This document shows, in pieces, positions 18,279 to 26,783 of a DNA stretch of 64,000 nucleotides; positions within the stretch are counted from its first letter, which is position 1; the number at the start of each line of letters is the position of its first letter. Under the pieces are notes generated by a model. That model ran no database searches. It saw only the letters and a list, made by a program, of their open reading frames with translations, and had not been told where the DNA came from. The translations under genes were made by a program, and so were the position numbers. The stretch is from DATDAH01 sp963725155 (GTDB lineage Bacteria; Actinomycetota; Acidimicrobiia; Acidimicrobiales; DATDAH01), in contig CAVRXU010000002.1 of NCBI GenBank assembly GCA_963725155.1, positions 744,001 to 808,000 of the forward strand. Reading direction: 5' to 3'.

Positions 18279-20314
18279 TAGCGCAGGAAGGCGGCGGCCA
18301 CGCCGGCGTCGACCGGGACGAGCAGCCCTGTGGTGTGGCTGAGCTCGCCCGAACAGAGGACGCTCACGGCGGCGGCGACGTGCTCGGGCAGGACCTCCCG
18401 CTTGAGCAGGGTGCGCTGGGCGTAGAAGGCGCCGAGCTCGTCCTCCGGGACGCCGTAGACCGCAGCCCGCTCGGCGCCCCACCCACCGGCGAAGATGCCG
18501 CTGCCCTGGACCACGCCGTCCGGGTTCACGCCGTTGACCCGGATGCCGTGCTCGCCGAGCTCGGCGGCGAGGAGGCGCACCTGGTGGGCCTGGTCCGCCT
18601 TCGCCGCGCTGTAGGCCACGTTGTTGGGGCCGGCGAAGATGGCGTTCTTGGAGACGATGTAGACGACGTCCCCGTCGACGCCTTGGTCGACCATCGCCTT
18701 GGCCGCGGCCCGGGCGACCAGGAAGCTGCCCTTGGCCATGACGTCGTGCTGGCGGTCCCAGTCCTGCTCGGTCGTCTCCAGCAGGGGTCGAGAGAGGGAC
18801 AGTCCGGCGTTGTTGACCACGAGGTCGATGCCGCCGAAGGCCAAGAGGGTGGCGTCCACGGCGGCGCCGACGGCGTCCCCGTCGGTGACGTCGGCGGCGA
18901 TCCCGATCGCCACATCGGCCCCGCCGAGCTCGCCCGCCGCCGTCGCCGCGGCGGCGCCGTCGAGGTCGGCGATCACGACACAGGCGCCGTCGGCCGCCAG
19001 CTGGGTGGCGATGGCCTTGCCGATCCCGCTGGCCGCCCCGGTGACGAGGGCGATGCGTCCGGCGTGACGCTTCGGGGCGGGCAGACGACGGAGCTTCGCC
19101 TCCTCGAGTTCCCAGTACTCGATCCGGAACTTCTCGCTCTCCGGGATCGGGGCGTAGGTCGAGACGGCCTCGGCGCCCCGCATGACGTTGATGGCGTTGA
19201 CGTAGAACTCCCCGGCGACGCGGGCGGTCTGCTTGTCCCGGCCGTAGGAGAACATCCCCACACCGGGGACGAGAACGATGGTCGGGTCGGCCCCCCGCAT
19301 CGGCGGCGAGTCCGGGGTGGCGTGGCGCGCGTAGTAGGCCCGGTAGTCGGCCCGATAGTCGTCGTGGAGGTCGCCCAAGCGGGCCACGCAATCCTCGACG
19401 GACGCCGTGGCGGGCAGGTCGAGGACGAGCGGCTTCACCTTCGTGCGCAGGAAGTGGTCCGGGCAGGAGGTGCCGAGCGCGGCCAGCGCCGGCAGCTTCT
19501 CGGAGGCGAGGAAGTCGAGGACGGCGTCGGCGTCGGTGAAGTGACCGACCATGCGCTGATCGGTCGAGGCGGCAGCGCGAAGGTGCGGCGCCAGTGCCGC
19601 AGCCTTCGCCCGCCGCTCGGCCGGGGAGAGTGGCCGGCGATCGTCGGCGACAGCCCCGAACGGGGTCTGGTCGCCTTCCGTGTCGATGTAAGTCCGGGCC
19701 TGCTCGATGATCCAGAGGGAGTTGGCCTCGGCTTCGGCGCTGGTGCCGCCCCAGGCGGTGATGCCGTGGCCGCCCAGGATCACCCCGACGGCCTGGGGGT
19801 TGGCCTCCTTGACGGCGCGGATGTCAAGACCGAGCTGGAAGCCGGGTCGGCGCCACGGCACCCAGACGACCTTGTCGCCGTAGATGTCCTTCGTCAGCGC
19901 CTCACCGTCGACCGCGGTGGCGATGGCGATGCCGCTGTCGGGGTGGAGGTGGTCGACGTGGTCGGCGTCCACCAGGCCGTGCATGGCTGTGTCGATGGAC
20001 GGTGCTGCGCCGCCCCGACCGTGGAGACAGTGGTCGAAGGCAGCGACCATCTCGTCCTCGCGGTCCTCGCCGGGATACACGTCGACCAGCGAGCGCAACC
20101 GGTCGAGGCGGAGGACGGCGAGGCCGGGCCCGGTCAGGGTGCCGAGGTCGCCACCGGAGCCCTTGACCCACAGCAGCTCGACGTCGGTGCCGGTCGCCGG
20201 ATCGATGTCGACGCCCTTGGCCGACGTGTTCCCTCCCGCGTAGTTCGTGTTGCGGCGGTCGGCGCCGAGCCGGTGCGAGCGAGCCAGGAGCTCCTCGACG
20301 ACGGGGTGGCTCAT
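18278..20314 (-). CDS. rhaD: Bifunctional rhamnulose-1-phosphate aldolase/alcohol dehydrogenase
   Basis: The 678-residue protein joins a class II aldolase domain (about residues 1-400) to a short-chain dehydrogenase (about 415-678). The aldolase part carries HLHPDSGIAIATA and GGHGITAWGG with zinc-binding histidines. The SDR part shows VTGAASGIGKAIA, NNAG and the catalytic YSAAK. This fusion (often called RhaEW/RhaD) is known in actinobacteria and Bacillus. It cleaves rhamnulose 1-phosphate to DHAP and L-lactaldehyde, and the second domain is thought to oxidise lactaldehyde to lactate. The ATG overlaps the rhamnose isomerase stop by four bases (ATGA). Confidence 0.93.
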   Translation of the reverse strand: MSHPVVEELLARSHRLGADRRNTNYAGGNTSAKGVDIDPATGTDVELLWVKGSGGDLGTLTGPGLAVLRLDRLRSLVDVYPGEDREDEMVAAFDHCLHGRGGAAPSIDTAMHGLVDADHVDHLHPDSGIAIATAVDGEALTKDIYGDKVVWVPWRRPGFQLGLDIRAVKEANPQAVGVILGGHGITAWGGTSAEAEANSLWIIEQARTYIDTEGDQTPFGAVADDRRPLSPAERRAKAAALAPHLRAAASTDQRMVGHFTDADAVLDFLASEKLPALAALGTSCPDHFLRTKVKPLVLDLPATASVEDCVARLGDLHDDYRADYRAYYARHATPDSPPMRGADPTIVLVPGVGMFSYGRDKQTARVAGEFYVNAINVMRGAEAVSTYAPIPESEKFRIEYWELEEAKLRRLPAPKRHAGRIALVTGAASGIGKAIATQLAADGACVVIADLDGAAAATAAGELGGADVAIGIAADVTDGDAVGAAVDATLLAFGGIDLVVNNAGLSLSRPLLETTEQDWDRQHDVMAKGSFLVARAAAKAMVDQGVDGDVVYIVSKNAIFAGPNNVAYSAAKADQAHQVRLLAAELGEHGIRVNGVNPDGVVQGSGIFAGGWGAERAAVYGVPEDELGAFYAQRTLLKREVLPEHVAAAVSVLCSGELSHTTGLLVPVDAGVAAAFLR

Positions 20315-21477
20315 GCGCCCCAGCCCGCCTGGTTCCCACCGATGCGCTCGGCCACGATGCGCTCGGCGTAACCGCTCTGCAGGTAGGCGTCGACCGGGTC
20401 AGCAGGCAGGCCTCGCCCCTCCCGCCAGTCGGCCAGGTCGGCCCGCACGTCGGTGTAGAAGGCGTCCATGAGCACGGCGTTGCCGGCCAGGACGTCACCC
20501 ACGGCCTCGGCCTCGGCCAGCGCCGCCCGGTCGACGAGCAGGGCCCGAGCCGTCATCTCCTGCACGTTGAGGACGGACCGGATCTGGCCGGGGATCTTGG
20601 CCTCGATGTTGTGGCACTGGTCGAGCATGAAGCAGATGTCGGAACCCTCGTCGTAGCCCCCGCCCCGGACGACCTCATAGAGGATGCGGAACAGCTGGAA
20701 CGGGTCGGCGGCGCCGACCATGAGGTCGTCGTCGGCGTAGAAGCGGGAGTTGAAGTCGAAGGCGCCGAGGCGGCCCTGGCGCAGGAGCTGCATGACGATG
20801 AACTCGATGTTCGTGCCGGGGGCGTGGTGGCCGGTGTCGAGGCAGACCTTGGCGCGGTCGCCGAGGGCGAGGCAGTGCAGCAGCGACGTACCCCAGTCGG
20901 GCACGTCGGTGGCGTAGAAGGCGGGCTCGAAGAACTTGTACTCGAGCACCAGGCGCTGGTCACCGGCCAGCCCGACGTAGATCTGGGCCAGCGAGTCGGC
21001 CAGGCGGTCCTGTCGGTCCCGCAGGTCGGCCTGGCCCGGGTAGTTCAGTCCATCCGGGAGCCAGACCTTCAGGTCACGGCTGCCGGTGACCGCCATGACC
21101 TCGATGCAGTCGAGGGCGTGGGCCACGGCCTTGGCCCGGATGCGGTCGTCCACGTTGCACAGGCTGCCGAGCAGGTAGTCGTCGTCCTGGAACGTGTTGG
21201 TGTTGATCGTCCCCAGGCGGACCCCGAGGTCCTCGGCGTGCCGGCCGAGCTTGTCGAAGTCGTCGACCGCGTCCCAGGGGATGTGCAGGGCGACGGACGG
21301 CGCCAGCCCGGTCACGGCGTGGACCTGCGCGGCATCGGCCAACTTCTCGTAGGGGTCCCGGGGGACCCCCGGCTGGGCGAAGACCTTGAAGCGGGTTCCG
21401 GAGTTCCCGAACGCCCAGGACGGCAGCTCGATGGCTTGACGCTCCAGCTCCGGAGCGATCTGATCGAATGACGTCAT
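20311..21477 (-). CDS. rhaI: L-rhamnose isomerase (RhaI type)
   Basis: This 388-residue TIM-barrel isomerase resembles the Pseudomonas stutzeri-type L-rhamnose isomerase rather than enterobacterial RhaA. Visible metal and substrate residues are in LEYKFFEP, CLDTGHHAPGTNIE and FDFNSRFYADDD. It converts L-rhamnose to L-rhamnulose in the cytoplasm. It is the first gene of the operon running to the rhamnosidase. It is transcribed away from the DeoR gene, with a 99-bp shared promoter region holding an 18-base inverted repeat. Confidence 0.92.
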   Translation of the reverse strand: MTSFDQIAPELERQAIELPSWAFGNSGTRFKVFAQPGVPRDPYEKLADAAQVHAVTGLAPSVALHIPWDAVDDFDKLGRHAEDLGVRLGTINTNTFQDDDYLLGSLCNVDDRIRAKAVAHALDCIEVMAVTGSRDLKVWLPDGLNYPGQADLRDRQDRLADSLAQIYVGLAGDQRLVLEYKFFEPAFYATDVPDWGTSLLHCLALGDRAKVCLDTGHHAPGTNIEFIVMQLLRQGRLGAFDFNSRFYADDDLMVGAADPFQLFRILYEVVRGGGYDEGSDICFMLDQCHNIEAKIPGQIRSVLNVQEMTARALLVDRAALAEAEAVGDVLAGNAVLMDAFYTDVRADLADWREGRGLPADPVDAYLQSGYAERIVAERIGGNQAGWGA

Positions 21478-21491
21478 GTGGTTCCCCCCGA

Positions 21492-21548
21492 TGTGCGATC
21501 ATCGGCGTGCTGCTGTTGGAAGTGTGATAATTCTCACACAAACGCACA
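21492..21548. promoter_or_regulatory. Divergent promoter/operator region, DeoR-type repeats
   Basis: The gap between rhaI and the DeoR gene is AT-richer than its surroundings. It holds TGTGCGATC (21492), the inverted repeat GTGTGATAATTCTCACAC (21522-21539, arms GTGTGA/TCACAC) and CGCACA (21543). The elements TGTGCGATC, TTCTCACA and CGCACA recur in the same order upstream of the binding-protein gene at 22362-22406. The DeoR-family product encoded next door is the obvious candidate to bind both. Confidence 0.65.
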
Positions 21549-21576
21549 ACGGCGTCAACCGGAACCGGAGCCCCGA

Positions 21577-22344
21577 ATGACCGCACGCATCGCTGTCGGA
21601 TCACTGGCCGCCGAGAACCGCCTCGAGTGGCTCAGCGAACGCCTCGACGCGGAGGGGTCGGTCACCATCGGGACGGCCGCCGGGGCCCTCGGCGTGAGCG
21701 AGATGACGATCCGGCGTGATCTGGCCGCGCTGGAGGCCCGAGGTACGGCCCGCCGGGTCCGAGGGGGAGCCCGAGCCGTCGGCCCGCAGCCCTTCGCGGC
21801 CCGCCAGGACCGAGCCGCACGGGCCAAGGGGGTCATCGCCGCCAAGCTGGCCGAACAGGTGCCGGTCGAAGGGGCGATCGCCTTCGACGCCTCGTCGACC
21901 GTCACCCGGCTGGTTGGCGCGCTGGATTCGGCCCGGGACCTCACGGTGGTCACCAACGGGCCCGACACCTTCGCCGCGCTACAGAGCCGGCCCGGCGTGG
22001 AGGCCCTCCTCACCGGTGGTCGACTGGAACCGAGGACCGGGAGCCTGGTCGGCCCCCTGGCCTGTCGGTCGGCCACCCAGGTCGCGTTCGCCACGTTCTT
22101 CGCGTCGGCGGCAGCCGTCGATCCGGCATCGGGTGGTCTGGAGACGACCCTCGAGGAGGCGGAGGTGAAGCGCACGTTGGCGGGTGTGGCCGACCGGGTC
22201 GTGCTCGCCGTGGACGCGGCCAAGTTGGGCACTCGGGCCGTCGCGGTCGGTCTCGAGTGGGACCAGGTCGACCTCCTCGTGACCGAGCTCGATCCGACCG
22301 ACGACCGCCTCGCTCCCTATCGGGACGTGGTAGCGGTCCTCTGA
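21577..22344 (+). CDS. DeoR-family transcriptional regulator of the rhamnose operon
   Basis: The 255-residue protein has an N-terminal winged helix-turn-helix (VTIGTAAGALGVSEMTIRRD, about residues 28-50). A DeoR-C sugar-phosphate sensor domain follows, with AFDASSTVTRL, VVTNG and LLTGGRLEPRTGSLVGPLA. DeoR regulators usually repress sugar operons until a phosphorylated intermediate binds; here rhamnulose 1-phosphate or a related compound is likely by context. I preferred the ATG at 21577 (MTARIAV) over an in-frame start 99 bases upstream, because the upstream stretch is operator DNA. It is divergent from rhaI. Confidence 0.88.
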   Translation: MTARIAVGSLAAENRLEWLSERLDAEGSVTIGTAAGALGVSEMTIRRDLAALEARGTARRVRGGARAVGPQPFAARQDRAARAKGVIAAKLAEQVPVEGAIAFDASSTVTRLVGALDSARDLTVVTNGPDTFAALQSRPGVEALLTGGRLEPRTGSLVGPLACRSATQVAFATFFASAAAVDPASGGLETTLEEAEVKRTLAGVADRVVLAVDAAKLGTRAVAVGLEWDQVDLLVTELDPTDDRLAPYRDVVAVL

Positions 22345-22361
22345 GCGACGCCCCGGTCGAG

Positions 22362-22406
22362 TGTGCGATCTTGACACTTCTCACAAAATCGGTCATTGTA
22401 CGCACA
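22362..22406 (+). promoter_or_regulatory. Promoter and DeoR-type operator of the binding-protein gene
   Basis: TTGACA (22371-22376) and CATTGT (22394-22399) are spaced by 17 bases and look like sigma-70-type -35 and -10 boxes. They are interleaved with TGTGCGATC, TTCTCACA and CGCACA, the same three words found between rhaI and the DeoR gene. This suggests that the same regulator controls both transcripts. The start codon follows 52 bases after the -10 box. Confidence 0.6.
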
Positions 22407-22450
22407 TCGGAGGTGTGCCTCCGGGTCAGCACTCAGGGGGAGTCACCACC

Positions 22451-23752
22451 ATGCGCCTGCGCAGCCCGTTCACCGTCCTCGTCCTCGCCGCCGCACTGCT
22501 GGTGGGTTGCACGGCGGGCGAGGAGTCCAGCTCGGACACCACGTCGGCGCCGGGGGACACCGCCACCGACACCACCCAGGCCGTGCCGACCGGGCCGGCG
22601 CCGGGCGTGACCGACGACTCGGTCAAGATCGGCGTGCAGTACGTCGACCTGGCATCGCTCGGCGACGTCGTCACCATCGACCACGGGGACTACGAGGCCG
22701 CCTACAACGCGCTGTTCGACGACATCAACGCCTCCGGCGGGATCAACGGCCGCACCCTCGAGCCCGTGTACGCCCCCATCAACCCGGTGGGGACCGACGG
22801 CGCCGACGCCGCGTGCGTGCAGCTCACCGAGGACGAAGATGTCTTCGCCGTGATGGGCTTCTTCCTCGGCGACACGGTGATCTGCCCGCTCGAGACCCAC
22901 CAGACCGCGGTCATCGGCGGCTCGATGACCCCCCAGAACCTGGAGCGGGCCCAGGCGCCCTGGTACACCGCGGAGGCCGGCACCGACCAGGAGGCCGACG
23001 TGGTGACGACGATGGCCGACGCCGGCGAGTTCGACGGCACCCTCGGGGTGTTCGGCGCTCCCACCGAGGAGGCCCAGATGAACGACATCATCCTTCCCCT
23101 GCTCGACGAGCTCGGCGTCGAGGTCGCGGAGTCGGCCATCGTGGACGCCCCCCCCGATGACATCACGGCGGTCAACGCGGCCACCGGGGTCATCGCCCAG
23201 CGCTTCGAGTCGGCCGGCGTGGACCAGGTCCTGGTCATCGGCCAGTCCGGCCTGACCTGGGCGAGCGGCACCGAGAGCTTGGACTACCGGCCACAGATGC
23301 TGCTGACCAGCCCCAACTCGGTCCTGGCCTACGCCGGGGATTCCGCCGGGCGTGACCTGTCGGTGCTCGATGGGGCGGTGGCGGGGAACTTCTATGGCGG
23401 TCCGCAGAACACCTACGACCTGCCCGCCATGCAGGACTGCATCGGGGTGATCGAGGACGCCGGGACCGAGGTTCCCTCGCCGGACTCGCTGACCGGCGAC
23501 GGCGACGACCTCTACGTCGCCGCGTTCACCGCCTGCCAGAACGTCACGTTGCTCCGGTCCCTGATCGAGGCCGCCGGCGAGGACTTGAACTACGGGTCGC
23601 TGGTCGCCGGGGCCGATGGCCTGGTGGTCGACATCCCGAACCAGCCCGACCCGCTCACCTACGGTCCGCCGCCCGCCGCTGACGGTGATCCACCGGCGTA
23701 TCTCTTCGACTGGGACCCGGCCGAGGGCGACTTCGTCCTACGCGCGCCATGA
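22451..23752 (+). CDS. LivJ-like ABC substrate-binding lipoprotein
   Basis: The 433-residue protein is a type I periplasmic-binding-fold receptor of the branched-chain amino acid/amide family. It begins with a lipoprotein signal (MRLRSPFTVLVLAAALLVGC, lipid cysteine C20). A Ser/Thr/Asp-rich linker follows, then DDSVKIGVQYVDL starts the binding lobes. I chose the ATG at 22451, which has GGGGAG upstream and gives a clean signal peptide; an earlier in-frame GTG would add operator sequence. No permease or ATPase gene lies beside it; the importer at 1-2.4 kb is a possible partner. Its promoter shares DeoR-type words with the rhamnose operon, hinting at a rhamnoside or related ligand. A damaged paralog lies at 5.9-6.8 kb. 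Confidence 0.88.
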   Translation: MRLRSPFTVLVLAAALLVGCTAGEESSSDTTSAPGDTATDTTQAVPTGPAPGVTDDSVKIGVQYVDLASLGDVVTIDHGDYEAAYNALFDDINASGGINGRTLEPVYAPINPVGTDGADAACVQLTEDEDVFAVMGFFLGDTVICPLETHQTAVIGGSMTPQNLERAQAPWYTAEAGTDQEADVVTTMADAGEFDGTLGVFGAPTEEAQMNDIILPLLDELGVEVAESAIVDAPPDDITAVNAATGVIAQRFESAGVDQVLVIGQSGLTWASGTESLDYRPQMLLTSPNSVLAYAGDSAGRDLSVLDGAVAGNFYGGPQNTYDLPAMQDCIGVIEDAGTEVPSPDSLTGDGDDLYVAAFTACQNVTLLRSLIEAAGEDLNYGSLVAGADGLVVDIPNQPDPLTYGPPPAADGDPPAYLFDWDPAEGDFVLRAP

Positions 23753-24207
23753 CCGAATCGCATCCGAGGGGCGAGGTCGAGGCCGCGGTGGCGACCTACC
23801 TCGAGCACCGGGAAGCACTCGACCGGGGCGAGGCCGAATGGGGGAGCGTCGCCCGGTTCTTCACGGACGATGCGGTGTTCGTCGACGCCGCCTGGGGTCG
23901 ATACGAAGGCCCGGAGGCGATCGCGACGATGATGACCGCGGCGATGGCCGGGCTCGATGGGTTCAGCTATCCCACCGACGTCGTGGCCATCGAGGGCGAC
24001 GACGTGTTGATCGCGTGGCGTCAGGTGGTCGCGGGCCTCGAGCTGGACGGCCGACCGCTCGAGCACACCGGCGTGACGATCCTGCGCTACGCCGGCGAGG
24101 GAAAGTTCTCCTTCGAGGAGGACCTCATGAACGTCGCCAAGGTGGGCACCGATCTCATGGCGGCCGGCTGGGAGCCCGGCCCCGACTTCACCATGCCACC
24201 GGCTTGA
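23749..24207 (+). CDS. SnoaL-like/NTF2-fold protein
   Basis: This 152-residue cytoplasmic protein has the pattern of SnoaL-like NTF2-fold polypeptides: an N-terminal helix, FFTDDAVFVDAAWGRYEGPEAI, then strands with DDVLIAWRQVV and HTGVTILRY. Family members include ketosteroid isomerase-like cyclases, hydrolases and proteins of unknown role. The ATG overlaps the binding-protein stop (ATGA), so it is probably co-expressed. No catalytic residue can be assigned from the sequence. Confidence 0.75.
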   Translation: MTESHPRGEVEAAVATYLEHREALDRGEAEWGSVARFFTDDAVFVDAAWGRYEGPEAIATMMTAAMAGLDGFSYPTDVVAIEGDDVLIAWRQVVAGLELDGRPLEHTGVTILRYAGEGKFSFEEDLMNVAKVGTDLMAAGWEPGPDFTMPPA

Positions 24208-24229
24208 GGGCGCGGTCGACAGCTGAAAG

Positions 24230-24242
24230 ATAACGATGTTAT
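24230..24242. promoter_or_regulatory. Palindrome upstream of the amidohydrolase gene
   Basis: ATAACGATGTTAT is a 13-base palindrome (arms ATAAC/GTTAT around GAT) in the short gap after the SnoaL-like gene. It covers the first of two possible start codons of the amidohydrolase (24241), which favours the second (24253). The inner TAAC-N3-GTTA recurs at 30860-30870 between the second rhamnosidase and the TetR gene. A TetR/FadR-type operator is possible. Confidence 0.45.
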
Positions 24243-24252
24243 GATCTCGGTC

Positions 24253-25447
24253 ATGGCGACCGCATCACGGATCATCGACGTCGACGCCCATGTCGAGCCC
24301 GCGCCCGGGTGGCTCGACGAGTTTCCGGACCTGGCCGCCCGCCTGCCCGAGAAGTTCCCGGACACCGACCCCCGGTTTGCGATGGGGACGGCCGAGATGT
24401 TCGCCTGGTTCGTGAGCGACGACCTCCTACGGCACGCCCCGCCGGATCAGCGCATGCCGATCGACCGGTTGGTGAACCCGGCGATCGAGTTCCTGTTCAC
24501 CGAGGAGGCGAAGGGATTGACCTTCGCGGGAGCGGACCAACACGCTCCGCTGATCGACCCGGCGGCGCGGGTGGCGTGGCTCGACGCCCAGGGCATCGAG
24601 AAGCAGAACCTGATCACGGGTGGGGGCTACACCCTCGCTCGGGCGATAGCGGATCCCGGCCTCGGAAGAGACGCCCTCGAGGCCGTGAACACCTGGATGA
24701 CCGATGCGGTGGTTGAGCACCGGGATCGTCTGCTCCCGGTCACCTGTCTGCGCTTCGACGACATCGACTGGGCGGTGGGTGAGCTGAAGCGGATGCGGGA
24801 GCGGGGGAGCCGGGCCTTCCTGATCTCGTCCGAGCCGGCCGGGGGGATTGCGCCGAGCTCACCGGGCCTTCGACCCGGTCTGGGGGGCAGCCACCGAGCA
24901 CGGCATGGTGCCGCTGCTCCACATCGGTATGAGCCCGGCCATGATCCACCCGGGCTGGGCCAACACCGACGACCCGGCGCTGATCCGCCTCCTGTCCATC
25001 CTCCAACCCGAGCAGAGCGCGGAGGTCTTCCTGAGCGCCATGATCATCGGGGGGGCCTTCGAGCGGCACCCCACCCTCACCGTCCTCATCTCCGAGCTCG
25101 GGATCGACTGGCTTCCCCGACTCGCTCGCCGCCTCGATTCGTTCGCCACGGAAGGGGCCAGCCCTCTGGTGCTGGGGGAGTACACCCTGCCGCTCCTGCC
25201 GTCGGAGTACATCGGCAGGAACGTGCGGATCTCTCCACTGCCGGCGCCTCACCAGTCGCCCCTCCGGCTCATGAAGCACCTGCCGGGGGTCGCCGTCTTC
25301 TCCTCGGACTTCCCGCACTTCGAAGGCAGCGGTGAGCCGTTGCCGTACTACGAGTCGCTCCTGGCCGATGTCGACGACGAGACCCGCGAAGGTTTCCTCG
25401 GTGGCTCCATCGCCGAGGCCTACGACCGCATGGGCGACCCGCTGTGA
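24253..25447 (+). CDS. Amidohydrolase family protein (ACMSD-like), one frameshift near 24845
   Basis: The protein of about 398 residues belongs to the amidohydrolase-2/ACMSD group, TIM-barrel metal enzymes that hydrolyse or decarboxylate. It opens with RIIDVDAHVEP, the usual metal-site start. Later blocks are LLPVTCLRFDD, VPLLHIGMSPAM, LTVLISELGIDWLP and AVFSSDFPHFEG, the last carrying the conserved Asp. Coding shifts by one base near 24845 (LISSEPAGG to AHRAFDPVWG). I start it at 24253 because 24241 lies inside a palindrome. It is followed by a second NTF2-like gene with a 4-base overlap. Substrate unknown. Confidence 0.82.
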
Positions 25448-25906
25448 GCGCCGAGGCGCCCAGTGCCGCTGAGATCACCGAGCTGTTGGCCCACTGGTGG
25501 TATCGCTACGACGAAGGGCGGGTCGACGAACTGTCGGACCTGTTGACGGCCGACGCCACGTTCCGCGTGCGCACCGACACCGGCACCACCGACTACGAGG
25601 CGTTCGTCCGCGCCGACTTCACGGGGGCCGAGGAGATCGCCTTCTGGCAGGCGAAGCACCGGGGCGCCAGCCCGCACCCGCTTGCGCCACATGGTCCTCA
25701 ACGTCGCCGTCGATTCCCGTGACGGTGACTCGTCGGACTTCACGTCGTACCTGTTCGTGACCCACGTGGTCGACGGCCGGCCGGCCCCGCTCCCGGGCGG
25801 GGTGGTCCGAGGCACGGTTCGCCGGACCGACGACGGCCTGAAGCTCAGCGCCTTCGAGCTGATCCTCGACACCCAGGACTCGGTCCCCCTGAAGGAGCGG
25901 GCGTGA
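25444..25906 (+). CDS. NTF2-like (SnoaL/ring-hydroxylating beta-subunit-like) protein, one frameshift near 25680
   Basis: The small protein of about 153 residues starts at a GTG overlapping the amidohydrolase stop (GTGA). It reads AEITELLAHWWYRYDEGRVDELSDLL, a typical NTF2-fold opening, and then ATFRVRTDTGT. Near 25680 one extra T (CCGCTTGCGCC for CCGCTGCGCC) shifts the frame; after correction it continues PLRHMVLNVAVDS and YLFVTHVVDG. The second half is well preserved, so the break looks like a base-calling error. It overlaps the following SDR gene. Function unknown. Confidence 0.75.
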
Positions 25907-26664
25907 CCTTCGATCTCACGGGCAAGGTGGCCGTGGTCACCGGCTCGACCAAGGGCATCGGCCGGGCCATGGTCCAGGGCCTGGCCGAGGCCGGCGCCTC
26001 GGTGGTGGTGAGCAGCCGGAAGCAGGATCTCTGTGACGACGTGGCCGCCGAGATCACGGCGGCGACCGGGCCGAGGCGTTCGGCCGGGCGTGTCACGTCG
26101 GCGGACTGGGACGCGATCCCCGCGTTCGTGGACGCCGTGGTGGAACGGTTCGGCCGGATCGACGTGCTGGTGAACAACGCCGGGATCAGCCCGTCCCGGT
26201 CCGGCGTCAGCGAGATGACCCTGGACCTCTGGCGCAAGATCTTCGCCGTCAACCTCGAGGGGCCGCTGCGCATGAGCCAGTGCGTCGCCCCGGTCATGCG
26301 CGACGGCGGCGGCGGCAGCATCATCAACATCGGCAGCATGGCCGGCTACCACGCCGGCTCGGCGGTGTCCGCCTACGGCGCCTCGAAGGCGGCGTTGCTC
26401 AACATCAGCCGGACGATGGCCCAGGAGTGGGCCGACTGGAACGTCCGGGTCAACGTCCTGTCGCCCGGCCCGTTCGCCAGCGACATGGTCGAAGGGGCCG
26501 AGCGCAACGCTCCCGGGTTCAAGGACCTGATCGCCAGCGGGACCATGATGAAGCGGGTGGCCAAACCCGAGGAGATCGTCGGCCCGGTCGTCTACCTGGC
26601 CAGCGACGCGTCGTCGTTCGTGACCGGTGACGACATCAGCGTGAGCGGCGGGATGGCCAAGTGA
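25903..26664 (+). CDS. Short-chain dehydrogenase/reductase (SDR)
   Basis: A classical SDR of 253 residues: cofactor loop VVTGSTKGIGRAM, NNAG, INIGSMAG with the catalytic serine, and YGASK. The C-terminal ASSFVTGDDISVSGGMAK is the usual end. It would oxidise or reduce an alcohol/ketone with NAD(P). The GTG start overlaps the NTF2-like stop by four bases. It ends the run SnoaL, amidohydrolase, NTF2, SDR that starts behind the binding-protein gene. The substrate is not readable from sequence. Confidence 0.88.
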   Translation: MTFDLTGKVAVVTGSTKGIGRAMVQGLAEAGASVVVSSRKQDLCDDVAAEITAATGPRRSAGRVTSADWDAIPAFVDAVVERFGRIDVLVNNAGISPSRSGVSEMTLDLWRKIFAVNLEGPLRMSQCVAPVMRDGGGGSIINIGSMAGYHAGSAVSAYGASKAALLNISRTMAQEWADWNVRVNVLSPGPFASDMVEGAERNAPGFKDLIASGTMMKRVAKPEEIVGPVVYLASDASSFVTGDDISVSGGMAK

Positions 26665-26783
26665 GACACCGTCGCCTGATCGTCGTCGCCGCGGCGCTGG
26701 GCGACCGTCTCTCGACCGGCTGACGGGCGAGCCGTGCCGGTCTTGGTGACGGGGGCCACGGGCTACCTCGATGCTGCCGCGAC
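26661..26783 (+). pseudogene. Two tiny gene starts, one an epimerase/SDR-type TGATGYL start
   Basis: This gap holds two short reading frames that look like the beginnings of genes whose bodies are missing. GTG at 26661, overlapping the SDR stop, encodes 20 residues (VRHRRLIVVAAALGDRLSTG). GTG at 26733 encodes PVLVTGATGYL followed by a stop, the characteristic N-terminus of NAD-dependent epimerase/extended SDR proteins. Then the WS/DGAT gene starts. Neither can be functional. They suggest deletion of internal sequence or a collapsed assembly. Confidence 0.5.

Noticed and set aside
15676..19391. Fusions of rhamnulokinase with lactate dehydrogenase or with upstream aldolase sequence
   Set aside because: Long open frames at this GC content extend across real gene boundaries. 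Proper start codons with stop/start overlaps mark three separate genes, and the extensions are Arg/Pro-rich and unlike any family.
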